From positions 1,931,001 through 1,995,000 of the forward strand of contig NC_134029.1 in assembly GCF_964204645.1 (NCBI RefSeq): 64,000 bases of DNA. Reading direction: 5' to 3'. Origin of the DNA: Tubulanus polymorphus. Lineage: Eukaryota > Nemertea > Palaeonemertea > Tubulaniformes > Tubulanidae. Under the pieces are notes generated by a model that was given only the letters and a program-made list of their open reading frames with translations, was not told the origin of the DNA and ran no database searches. Position numbers and translations under genes: made by a program. Each line of letters starts with the position of its first letter. Position 1 is the first letter of the stretch. Shown here one piece after another: positions 27,701 to 34,200 of the stretch.

Positions 27701-29315
27701 AGTCACCGCGTCTGATAGTAATACCGGTGTTTATATCGACGACTGGCGCCGTGTCATCGACTGGGTAGATTATAACCGCAAACAGAAACTCAACTTCATT
27801 CGTTCCGTCCGTCATACGAAACACGATATTATCGCTGTACGTATCGCTACCATCGTGCTGGTACGTGACTAACCCCGATGCCAGATCAGACGGAGTAAAA
27901 TATTCCCTCTTTCCACCCAGAATGTGTAATTCACCGTGTCTTAATCCACCGATAACCGAAACCCGAACCAATCTCAGGTTATCTTCATCGGAAATTTCTA
28001 GATTCAATAATTTGATCGTGCGCGACTGTCCTTCGTATAGTGATAACCCGGTATTTGTGGTTACTATCGGAGCGAGCGTATTCTTCGGTTTAACGACGAT
28101 CATCAGAGTAAACGGATCGGATATTAACCCTTCCTCGTCCACAGCGACCATCTCCGCCTGGAATATTCGCTGATTATTCGAATCAGAACTCGGCGGTGTG
28201 TAAGCGATTTTCAGATCCTTTACATCACTCTGTCTGAATTCGGTAATCTCGCGTCGTCTGTCATCGGTGCTGACAATCATCCCTCCTCCGTTAGGCAGCC
28301 GTCCGGAGACGCGAAATACTAAATTACTAGCCGGCGTTTCTAAGTCTTCAGCGGCGAGGATTTTAGTGGTAATTGCCGTCATCACGAACTGATTGACTTC
28401 CATTATCAAGTGAGCTCGAGGGTTCGCTTTAGGTTTCGTGTTTTTGTGGCCGCTTTTGATTTCGACTGTGATTTGAAAATACTCGCGCCTGACGTTGCCC
28501 ATATTATCGGTAACTTCCGCTAACATTGGAATGAAATCTTGTTGAGGAGATCTGAGAGTTTTCGTGTGACGGTACCGATGTCCCGACGTTATAAACTCCG
28601 TACAACTTTTCTCGATCAAATCTTCTAATTCTCCTTCGAGTTTTCCGTATCGAGGAAGATTGCCGATATTGCCGTCCGTTAAACTACCGATCACGCTTAA
28701 AGCGCATCTTTCATTTTCTTTGTTGAAATTGAAATTTAAAACGGTATTATCGATGATTTGACTGAATCGCTCGTTACGCGGTACTTCTAAAGGCTGGTTT
28801 TTCTCGATGATATCGAACGGTTCGAAAGTGATTTTAACTGTCATTAGAAATGGAATGATTAAAGTTTCTGCCGGGGAATCGTATTTGATCTGTAATTTAA
28901 TGGTGTCTTTCACCGGGCTACGCGCCCCGAAATGAGAATAATAAACAGCCCCCGGAGCAAAACGACAAGGAAACTCACCACTAGGGGGCGCAAACATTAA
29001 TCCCGGTTTCCACGGATTAGTGACATCGTGCAAGATTTTCACAACGCAAGAATCTCCCGGTTCGACGTGAATTCCTAAATGTCTATTCGGATCTAAATAC
29101 ACAGTCCGCCCGAATGGTACCGATAATTGTCTGTTTACCCGTAGTATATTCTGTTCCAATAAGTGACTGTAATCTTGCGTAAAACTTTCTCCGATCAGTA
29201 AAAATACAGTCATCTCGACGAATCGGATGAATATCAAACTCACGTTCGAAAAATTCGGTCCATTCATCTTCGTGTTCCTGGATGCTGGAATCATGATCAA
29301 CATCATCTCCCGCAT
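6255..29315 (-). CDS. FREM2: FREM2, complete gene, 24 coding exons, 3,107 codons
   Basis: FREM2 is a large type I membrane protein of the FRAS1/FREM complex that anchors epithelia to basement membrane. The joined coding exons are, in order: 29315-24269, 21147-21058, 18855-18709, 16028-15948, 15650-15501, 15354-15229, 14753-14505, 13198-13049, 12693-12484, 11076-10879, 10795-10637, 10560-10378, 10300-10166, 10067-9943, 9704-9497, 9417-9253, 9178-8884, 8760-8468, 8340-8236, 8159-8032, 7957-7696, 7617-7430, 7338-7189, 6734-6255. They stay open throughout and end at a TGA. Domains: N-terminal region to about residue 320 ([17 protein letters not shown]), 12 CSPG repeats to about 1715, five Calx-beta domains to about 2308, a conserved C-terminal region, a membrane helix near 3039-3061 and a 46-residue tail. 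There is no VWC or furin-type region, so it is FREM2 rather than FRAS1. The start at 29315 is the first in-frame ATG; an ATG at 29267 gives a more usual signal peptide and 3,091 residues. Human FREM2 is of similar length. Confidence 0.93.
7189..7338 (-). CDS. FREM2: FREM2 coding exon 23
   Basis: Residues 2899-2948: [34 protein letters not shown] then [14 protein letters not shown]. Acceptor TTAATAG, donor GAA|GTAAGT, phase 0 at both ends. Confidence 0.9.
7339..7429 (-). other. Short FREM2 introns of the C-terminal half (6735-10377)
   Basis: This is one example (91 bp) of the compact introns between exons 12 and 24. Most are about 75-460 bp. Nothing but splice signals was seen in them. Confidence 0.7.
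7430..7617 (-). CDS. FREM2: FREM2 coding exon 22
   Basis: Residues 2836-2898: [40 protein letters not shown], then [16 protein letters not shown]. This is one of the best conserved FREM2 stretches. Acceptor ATTGTAG, donor CTA|GTAAGT. Confidence 0.94.
7696..7957 (-). CDS. FREM2: FREM2 coding exon 21
   Basis: Residues 2749-2835: [39 protein letters not shown], and [15 protein letters not shown]. Acceptor TTTTGTAG; the donor CCTG|GTTTGT is weak but phase-consistent. Confidence 0.9.
8032..8159 (-). CDS. FREM2: FREM2 coding exon 20
   Basis: Residues 2706-2748: [20 protein letters not shown] then [16 protein letters not shown]. Acceptor TTTGTAG, donor TGCA|GTGAGT, phase 0. Confidence 0.9.
8236..8340 (-). 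CDS. FREM2: FREM2 coding exon 19
   Basis: Residues 2671-2705: [20 protein letters not shown] then [15 protein letters not shown], closely matching the human GHLFPTS...FRGQFV block. Acceptor TTCTGCAG, donor TTCAC|GTAAGT. It has no long open frame of its own. Confidence 0.92.
8468..8760 (-). CDS. FREM2: FREM2 coding exon 18
   Basis: Residues 2574-2670: [20 protein letters not shown], then [13 protein letters not shown] and [19 protein letters not shown]. Acceptor TTATTAG, donor TCAAG|GTAATA. Confidence 0.93.
8884..9178 (-). CDS. FREM2: FREM2 coding exon 17
   Basis: Residues 2475-2573: [40 protein letters not shown], and CSNLV. Acceptor TTTTCAG, donor ACAA|GTGAGT, phase 2. Confidence 0.92.
9253..9417 (-). 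CDS. FREM2: FREM2 coding exon 16
   Basis: Residues 2420-2474: [20 protein letters not shown] and [20 protein letters not shown]. It is cysteine-containing and conserved in the family. Acceptor TGTTTAG, donor ACAG|GTAGGA. Confidence 0.92.
9497..9704 (-). CDS. FREM2: FREM2 coding exon 15
   Basis: Residues 2351-2419: [34 protein letters not shown] and [11 protein letters not shown], typical of the FRAS1/FREM2 C-terminal region. Acceptor TTTTCAG, donor CCAG|GTAAGT. Confidence 0.92.
9943..10067 (-). CDS. FREM2: FREM2 coding exon 14
   Basis: Residues 2309-2350: [20 protein letters not shown] then [11 protein letters not shown], the conserved segment after the Calx-beta array. Acceptor TTTATAG, donor CACT|GTAAGT, leaving in phase 0. 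This ends the run of phase-1 introns. Confidence 0.9.
10166..10300 (-). CDS. FREM2: FREM2 coding exon 13: end of Calx-beta 5
   Basis: Residues 2264-2308: [20 protein letters not shown], then [16 protein letters not shown]. Acceptor TTTATAG. The donor is ambiguous: GTAG|GTCTCT keeps phase with exon 14, while the nearer GGG|GTAGGT would break it, so the former is used. Confidence 0.82.
10378..10560 (-). CDS. FREM2: FREM2 coding exon 12: start of Calx-beta 5
   Basis: Residues 2203-2263: [19 protein letters not shown], then [15 protein letters not shown] and [16 protein letters not shown]. Acceptor TTTACAG, donor CAAG|GTAATA, phase 1. Confidence 0.9.
10637..10795 (-). CDS. FREM2: FREM2 coding exon 11: rest of Calx-beta 4
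   Basis: Residues 2150-2202: [20 protein letters not shown], then EFRLLLG and [12 protein letters not shown]. No long open frame of its own marks this exon; it was found by phase and by the Calx-beta pattern. Acceptor TTAACAG, donor GACA|GTAAGT. Confidence 0.9.
10879..11076 (-). CDS. FREM2: FREM2 coding exon 10: start of Calx-beta 4
   Basis: Residues 2084-2149, [18 protein letters not shown], then VPILRSGD and [10 protein letters not shown], ending LITFHPG at the same hinge used in Calx-beta 1. Donor CCCG|GTGAGT. Confidence 0.92.
11077..12483 (-). other. FREM2 intron 9
   Basis: A 1.4-kb AT-rich intron with no recognisable exon, RNA gene or mobile element. Confidence 0.7.
12484..12693 (-). 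CDS. FREM2: FREM2 coding exon 9: rest of Calx-beta 3
   Basis: Residues 2014-2083. It includes [34 protein letters not shown] and [13 protein letters not shown]. Acceptor ATTTCAG, donor GACT|GTAAGT. Confidence 0.92.
13049..13198 (-). CDS. FREM2: FREM2 coding exon 8: start of Calx-beta 3
   Basis: Residues 1964-2013, [18 protein letters not shown] then IIVRSGPD and VLVRTRETN. Acceptor TGTTTTAG, donor TGAAG|GTATAA, phase 1 at both ends. Confidence 0.9.
13199..14504 (-). other. FREM2 intron 7
   Basis: A 1.3-kb AT-rich intron. Nothing recognisable was seen. Confidence 0.7.
14505..14753 (-). CDS. FREM2: FREM2 coding exon 7: rest of Calx-beta 2
   Basis: Residues 1881-1963. It includes [28 protein letters not shown] and [14 protein letters not shown]. 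Acceptor ATCACAG, donor GACA|GTAAGT, phase 1. Confidence 0.92.
15229..15354 (-). CDS. FREM2: FREM2 coding exon 6: start of Calx-beta 2
   Basis: Residues 1839-1880, [16 protein letters not shown] then [13 protein letters not shown]. The donor ACAAG|GTCTGT has C at +3, which is unusual. It is supported by phase 1 continuity with exon 7. Confidence 0.88.
15501..15650 (-). CDS. FREM2: FREM2 coding exon 5: Calx-beta 1, end
   Basis: Residues 1789-1838, [20 protein letters not shown] followed by [10 protein letters not shown] and [11 protein letters not shown]. The acidic DDD and E..E residues are where Calx-beta domains bind calcium. Donor AAGATG|GTACGC. Confidence 0.92.
15948..16028 (-). CDS. FREM2: FREM2 coding exon 4: Calx-beta 1, middle
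   Basis: Residues 1762-1788, [19 protein letters not shown] then ATQVQFNPG. The FNPG turn is the usual Calx-beta hinge, and the intron falls exactly there. Acceptor GATCAG, donor CCAG|GTAACT. Confidence 0.9.
16029..18708 (-). other. FREM2 intron 3, with a hammerhead-like remnant
   Basis: A 2.7-kb intron. It carries a short GCT repeat (18250-18269) and a hammerhead-ribozyme-like core at 18585-18622, described separately. A 99-codon open frame on plus (16432-16731) has no recognisable domain. Confidence 0.65.
18585..18622 (-). ncRNA. Hammerhead-ribozyme-like core (CTGATGA ... GAAA)
   Basis: On the minus strand, CTGATGA is followed by a weak stem (GCT ... AGC) and GAAATGTTGTG. CTGATGA, stem II, GAAA and a GTT cleavage triplet occur in the order of a hammerhead core, and CAC before CTGATGA can pair with GTG after GTT. 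Stem II is decayed. It is probably a remnant of a mobile element carrying such a motif rather than a working ribozyme. Confidence 0.4.
18709..18855 (-). CDS. FREM2: FREM2 coding exon 3: start of Calx-beta 1
   Basis: Residues 1713-1761. It contains [16 protein letters not shown] and [14 protein letters not shown], the conserved opening of the first FREM2 Calx-beta domain. Acceptor CTTATAG, donor GTCA|GTAAGT, phase 1 at both ends. Confidence 0.93.
18856..21057 (-). other. FREM2 intron 2
   Basis: A 2.2-kb intron. It holds a 63-codon plus-strand open frame at 19460-19651 that has protein-like composition but no known domain; see findings. Confidence 0.65.
19460..19651 (+). other. Unidentified 63-codon ORF inside FREM2 intron 2, antisense
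   Basis: The translation begins [20 protein letters not shown] and ends [10 protein letters not shown]. It is rich in aromatic and charged residues and has no low-complexity stretch, unlike most chance frames here. I do not recognise it. No splice partners, promoter or poly(A) signal could be assigned, so it may be chance or a fragment of something inserted. Confidence 0.2.
21058..21147 (-). CDS. FREM2: FREM2 coding exon 2: end of CSPG repeat 12
   Basis: Residues 1683-1712. It begins [15 protein letters not shown] and carries the [11 protein letters not shown] ending typical of a CSPG repeat. Acceptor TTTGTAG, donor AAGG|GTAAGT. It enters and leaves in phase 1, so the 90-bp exon is symmetric. 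Confidence 0.9.
21148..24268 (-). other. FREM2 intron 1 (between coding exons 1 and 2)
   Basis: A 3.1-kb AT-rich intron, the largest in the gene. No exon, RNA gene or clear element was recognised. Confidence 0.7.
24269..29315 (-). CDS. FREM2: FREM2 coding exon 1: signal region, N-terminal domain, CSPG repeats 1-12 (part)
   Basis: A single 5-kb open exon coding for residues 1-1682. A hydrophobic stretch (SLIFIRF...[10 protein letters not shown]) forms the signal peptide. The FREM2-type N-terminal domain follows, with VPFGR, the [20 protein letters not shown] block and LPRYGKL. Then come CSPG repeats, recognised by recurring spacer words such as PVDDTAP, PIDNKPP, SIDDEAP, PIDNEAP, PQNDEPP, PVDDETP, DIDNKKP and PVDNGVP; the twelfth is completed in exon 2. 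It ends at CCAAG|GTAAGA in phase 1. An acceptor (TATCTTTAG|ACAGCG) at 29480/29481 suggests that the exon begins there with 5' UTR. An out-of-frame ATG at about 29453 would make a short upstream ORF. Confidence 0.93.
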
Positions 29316-29816
29316 CAAAGTAAAGCTACACTCACAGATTGTGCCATGTAGTGACACTGAGAGAGAGAGAGTGGATGTAAAGTGGTGCACACTCAGCGGT
29401 GGTTCACTGTGTAATAACAGTGCAGCAACTTTGAGAGAAGCGAGAAGCACATGGCTACTCAGGGTGTAGGAATACGCTGTCTAAAGATAAACAAACTAAA
29501 AACCAAATTTACACCTACAATTCCCATATCAATCCATCATAAAGAAAACTTACTTATTGAAACCATCAATATTTTCACGAAATAACTGTTTTGAAGCGAA
29601 AGACAAAAGATACAAGATAAAACTACATTCACCGCGTTGGAATATTAAGTACTTCGCCCCGATCATGTAAACATCGCGGAATTGCTCTTACTTATCATTC
29701 AAATTTAAAGCATCCTTAACCGACAAAGATTTAAAAACCCGTCTCATATAGCCGGAGAACACTCGAAGCAACTATAAGAAATGCCAGATTAATGAATATA
29801 ATGCAAATATACTTAC

Positions 29817-29935
29817 CAAATCGATGATAATCAATAGAGCGTTAAAGCTGCAGAGCGTAACTGAAGCGACTCGTTCGCCATCTATCGTAGAGCGAAGGTG
29901 AGCGATTCTCCGCGCGCACACTCACTTGCCAGGGC
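29817..29935 (-). other. FREM2: Probable non-coding first exon of FREM2
   Basis: On the minus strand a GC-richer stretch (GCGCGCGGAG, then GATGGCGAACG) ends in a strong donor GATTTG|GTAAGTATATT at 29817/29816. An acceptor with a good pyrimidine tract (TTGTTTATCTTTAG) at 29481 precedes the coding exon. It includes a 16-codon upstream ORF starting ATGGCGAACGAG. The 5' limit is a guess. Confidence 0.45.
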
Positions 29936-31098
29936 CAATCTCAGAGTATTCAATTTAAATAGCATACTTTATTGAGATTTACCCAAAAGATCAGCTGTTA
30001 CACAATGATTCACAATGTGAATATACAACGAGGGCATATATAAAATAAAAAAAAAACAGAATATAAGATTCAGGTTTAGTATCGACGTATTATGAGGCGG
30101 ATATGGGTGTACTGAAGTGAATTCACTTGCCAGAGCTGGCTTCAGATAGATCAAAGATGGCGGCCGCAGCAGCTTATCACCAGAGCATTTATTGCGAAGA
30201 ATAACACGTATAAAATAAACGTTAGTCGTTTTAGATTATTATTTTCGTAATTTGAGAATCGAGAATCTCATTAGAGATTTAGGATTTACTTCATATACCA
30301 GAAATAGAATCAGATAGGATCGAAAAACAGCGCTTCCAGGGTGAATAAAAAGTTCAATTCAATCAAATTCATTTGTTCTTCGCTTCATTCAACTTTTCCT
30401 TTCGTTGTGTGTAGGTCTAATTACCCTTTCTTGAGCGAGTCCTTAGTGATTTCATCAATAAGAACTAAACCACTTCATCTTCGAATTTTAAGGCGTTTGA
30501 TAAATACCTTCCCTTTAATGAGGCAGTATCACTTATGATCAGGGATACTACTACTAACTACTAATCTAATGAAAACAACCAACAGAAGGGTGTGCCACCC
30601 TTCCTTTTAGCTTGAAGCAAACCACAGGGGATCATATTCGGAGGTTGTGCGTAAATAGTAGCCCTCAAATTATCCAATATCCCAGGTTCTATAAAGTAAT
30701 ACATAGGCCTACCACCAAGTTAGATCAGAAAAAAACACTTACCTTGAACAAATTGAATTATGACGTGAGATATCTTAAAGTTAAAGAAGCAAGTCTTATG
30801 ATGAGTAAATGGACTGTAGGTATTTTTTAGGCCTACCTTTGATATCATCGCAGTGATATATGGGCTATGAGAGTGAGATTTTCATTTATCACTAAGTTCC
30901 TGTTGATAGAAGATTCCTCTGAGACACTATTATCAGGTCTTGCACCTCCTCAAGATTTTTAAGTTTTGATAAATGTGACGTGCCCCGAGCTCTTAATTCA
31001 GACTGCATAATAATTACTTGTAAACCTTTCATTTTGCTTTACTTGCAAGAGTTTCTCAATTAGAGATGTCTGAATTTGAATGTCTGTCTTTATTTTAG
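29936..31098. promoter_or_regulatory. Head-to-head spacer between FREM2 and FBXW7
   Basis: About 1.2 kb separates the inferred FREM2 first exon (minus) from the acceptor at 31097-31098 before the first FBXW7 coding exon (plus). A CpG- and GC-richer patch with ATGGCGGCCGCAGCAGC at 30158 is the best candidate for an FBXW7 5' UTR or promoter. No TATA box, terminator or RNA gene was recognised. Confidence 0.35.
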
Positions 31099-31113
31099 AA
31101 ATGAAACACAGAT

Positions 31114-31215
31114 ATGGATGATAGAGTTGATATAAATACAGCAAGCTGCAAAGACTTAGAAGCATTGATAGGAATTGGTCAAACTAAAGCCAATGCCATT
31201 ATCAGTATGAGGGAG
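31114..31215 (+). CDS. FBXW7: FBXW7 coding exon 1: helix-hairpin-helix motif 1
   Basis: Residues 1-34, [20 protein letters not shown] then [28 protein letters not shown] and the closing I..RE are hallmarks of the ComEA-type helix-hairpin-helix. It is preceded by a good acceptor (TCTTTATTTTAG) at 31097-31098, implying an upstream non-coding exon, and ends GAG|GTAAGA in phase 0. Confidence 0.8.
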
Positions 31216-34200
31216 GTAAGAATATTATGAAACGCGTATAAATTTTTCAAAGTTATTAAAAGAAGGTATCTTAATACTCCATACCGTAGCTCAGTTGGAT
31301 AAAGCGTGATGCTGACGAGTGGCCAGGGAGTTGAGTCATGCTAGCTGCTTACAGTATGCAGGCAACACCCCTGTCTTGTAGATACAATATTGTTAATGTT
31401 GGGCAACCAAGATTTGAACGACAGAAAGCAAGAGAAAATAAACTAATAAACTTCAGTTGCATCACATAATTAAGTCTTAAATAGTTAGATTAGCTGTATG
31501 GTCAAATTGAAACCAACTAAAATGGATAGGCCCACAGTCCTCGGTCTTGGTTGGCCATAGAACTAAAATGGTCTCATTGAAGTTGTTAGAAATCTAAGCC
31601 TTGGCTGTAAAACTGAGTGATTGAGGGTTTTTATTTGCAGGGATAAAATGCACTCAGTAATCTCTGCTGGTTATTTTTTATATAATCGGAAATGGTTGCA
31701 AGTGCATCATGTATGAATTCATGTAGTATTGATTATGGAATTAAATTGCTCGAATAAGATACATTATTAACGATTAAAATCTAGCTGATGTTATTTGAGC
31801 CGCAGGAAAATCTATACTTGTCGCTCGTCGAGCAGCGTGTATGGCTGCTGTGTGTGAGAGGGAGAGAGTTGAATAGGATTAGTCTAGGATTGGTTGAGCG
31901 AAGAAGAAGCAACATTGATTTGAAGCTACTAAGTTTTTTCAAGGATTATACAACAATATTTGTAAGCTGAGTTAAAATCTGAAATCGGTTTTTGATTAAA
32001 ATATTTAGACCGTCGTAATTGTGGGAATTTCTTATTCATGTCTGGTTTATTTAATCTGTTCAGGCTTGTCTTGGCTGAAGAAAAAATTTCTAAAAAAACT
32101 AGTTTGCAATTGCAGGTGGTAATTTCTATAGAAATGTTGACAGGTGTATTTATTTCTTTATAAATCGAATATCGGCAATGAATTTCTTCGGATTTTATTT
32201 TAGTGGAACGTTAAATATTAATCACTTTAATTTTCGTGAGCGTGTTCAAATTATAAGCGATGTACAGGATGAACGAAATATTGACAATACAGTGTAAATA
32301 GAAGAGGACAATAGACTGCAGCGCGCCTATTGTGTATACCTGATGCTATACAGTTTTGACTCAGAGCATTATGCATATTTAATCAGTTTTATTGTGTGTA
32401 AAATGTTTAAATTAGATCTCGTCAACTGAGCTAGCTGTGAACATAATGCGGGCCCTCAAACAGTACAGCTCCTTTAGATATAGCGGTATAGTGTACATGT
32501 GAAGTTGTGTTGCTGAGTTGTCAGTTGAGTAGTTGTGGTCCTGGTTGTATAGTTACTGCGCTCACTCGCTCACTGGCGTCGTGCAGTCATCAGCGTTTTG
32601 AAAGGTTTTTTCTCGAATTGTTCTTATTACTTGTGATGATCGATTTATTGGCACGTCATTAGTAGAAGCTGTAGAAATGGATTGTTTAGTCGTACATGAC
32701 AAGTTGGGATTACCGTTATTTTTACCATACCAGGTTCGTGTTCACTACAATCATGAAAAAGTCTATATTTCATTTGTTTATGTCGTTAGTTTTCTTGATT
32801 TTTCAAAGATTAATGTTTATTATTGGTTTAAATCAGAGTAAATTGATGTTTAGGGTGAAATGAAATAGATACCTAATATTCATAGGTAAGAGGAATATGT
32901 GGTAGACTGTAGTTTGTGATAATGAACTGTCTATTTCTTTTCGCACTGCAATCTGCCGCCTACAATTGTCTTACGTATCACGGATTTCATTGTCAAATTT
33001 TTTCGAATTGGAAATAACTGGTAAATAAGAATACGTCTGAACACGTATTTTGGGTATTATTTTTCATTCCTGTTGTCAGCATCTATGTGTGTGTATGATA
33101 GGTATAATATGCTGGTCTCGTTGCTTGTTTCAATAGAGCGTATTGAATTGTCAACTAAGTGAACTTGACTGATTTTCACAAAGAACTCAATTCTCGTTTC
33201 AGAGTATAATTGCACCTGTACATTGAGTTAGATGCAGGTCTTTGTATGACTTTTATTCCTATAAATTTCCCTTGAAAAAGTGGATTTCTGGGTTTTCATA
33301 AATGCATGAATATGTTATCAGGACATTGTAATTCTGCTAGCCAGATTTCTTCGACTACGTATAAACTATTTTCTGAGCCTTACATTCGGAACCTATTTCT
33401 ACTGGGAGCTTTTCATCTGCTGAGAACGTCCAACCTAACATCAATACATTATACAACCAGTAATGGTCAGAGAAACATGATATAAGTTGGATTGAAGATA
33501 AGAATGGATGGGAAATCAATTCTCATCATGTATATAAGAGAGATATTTGTTATTATTTTGTAGGCGTCTGGTGGATTCAGTAGTATCAGCGATATATTGA
33601 AAGTTCCCGGTATTGGTTCAGGAGTATTGGATCAAAATCGTGTGAAATTGATGTGTACAACAAGTCAGCCGTCCCCTAGACCCGGTACTTCGACTAATAA
33701 TATAAAAAGGTGCGTCATTTGATTAAATCAATCTATACACAATTCAGATATGAATTAATTGATTTTTCCGATGAATAAACCGTTCCTAACACTGATTATA
33801 TGAATTTTAATGAAACAGCTGCATGTGAAAGATTTATCAACCTTTCAACTGAATTAATTATTAGTTCTCTTTGCTCTGAGGAAATTATATATATCGAGTA
33901 ATCTTGATGAAAAGCTCTCTCCGTATTGTAATGACAATATCATAAAATTCCATAATACAAATGAAAAAAGAGTCAAAAAAGGTTTCCTTGAGATCTTTAT
34001 AAATTCATCTTCAGAAATATACTAATGTTTCAGCATGATACAGATGTGTATATATGATTTTGTTGTAGTCAAAAAAGGTTTCCTTGAGATCCTTATAAAT
34101 TCATCTCCAGAGATATACTAATGTTTCAGCATGATACGGATATATGAGTATATATATAATTTTGTTGTAGCCTTTAGTATGAAGATGACTTGAATGGCGT

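Larger units (their letters stand above)
31216..33563 (+). other. FBXW7 intron 1
   Basis: A 2.3-kb intron containing the SINE remnant at 31285 and a possible alternative promoter and first exon near 32500-32733. Nothing else was recognised. Confidence 0.65.

Noticed and set aside
24993-28173. Several plus-strand frames of 100-140 codons across the FREM2 giant exon
   Set aside because: They are antisense shadows of a long conserved coding exon.
31285-31360. A functional tRNA gene at the A-box match
   Set aside because: The B box is mutated, no acceptor or anticodon stem can be drawn, and a second copy of the same non-tRNA sequence exists at 37984.
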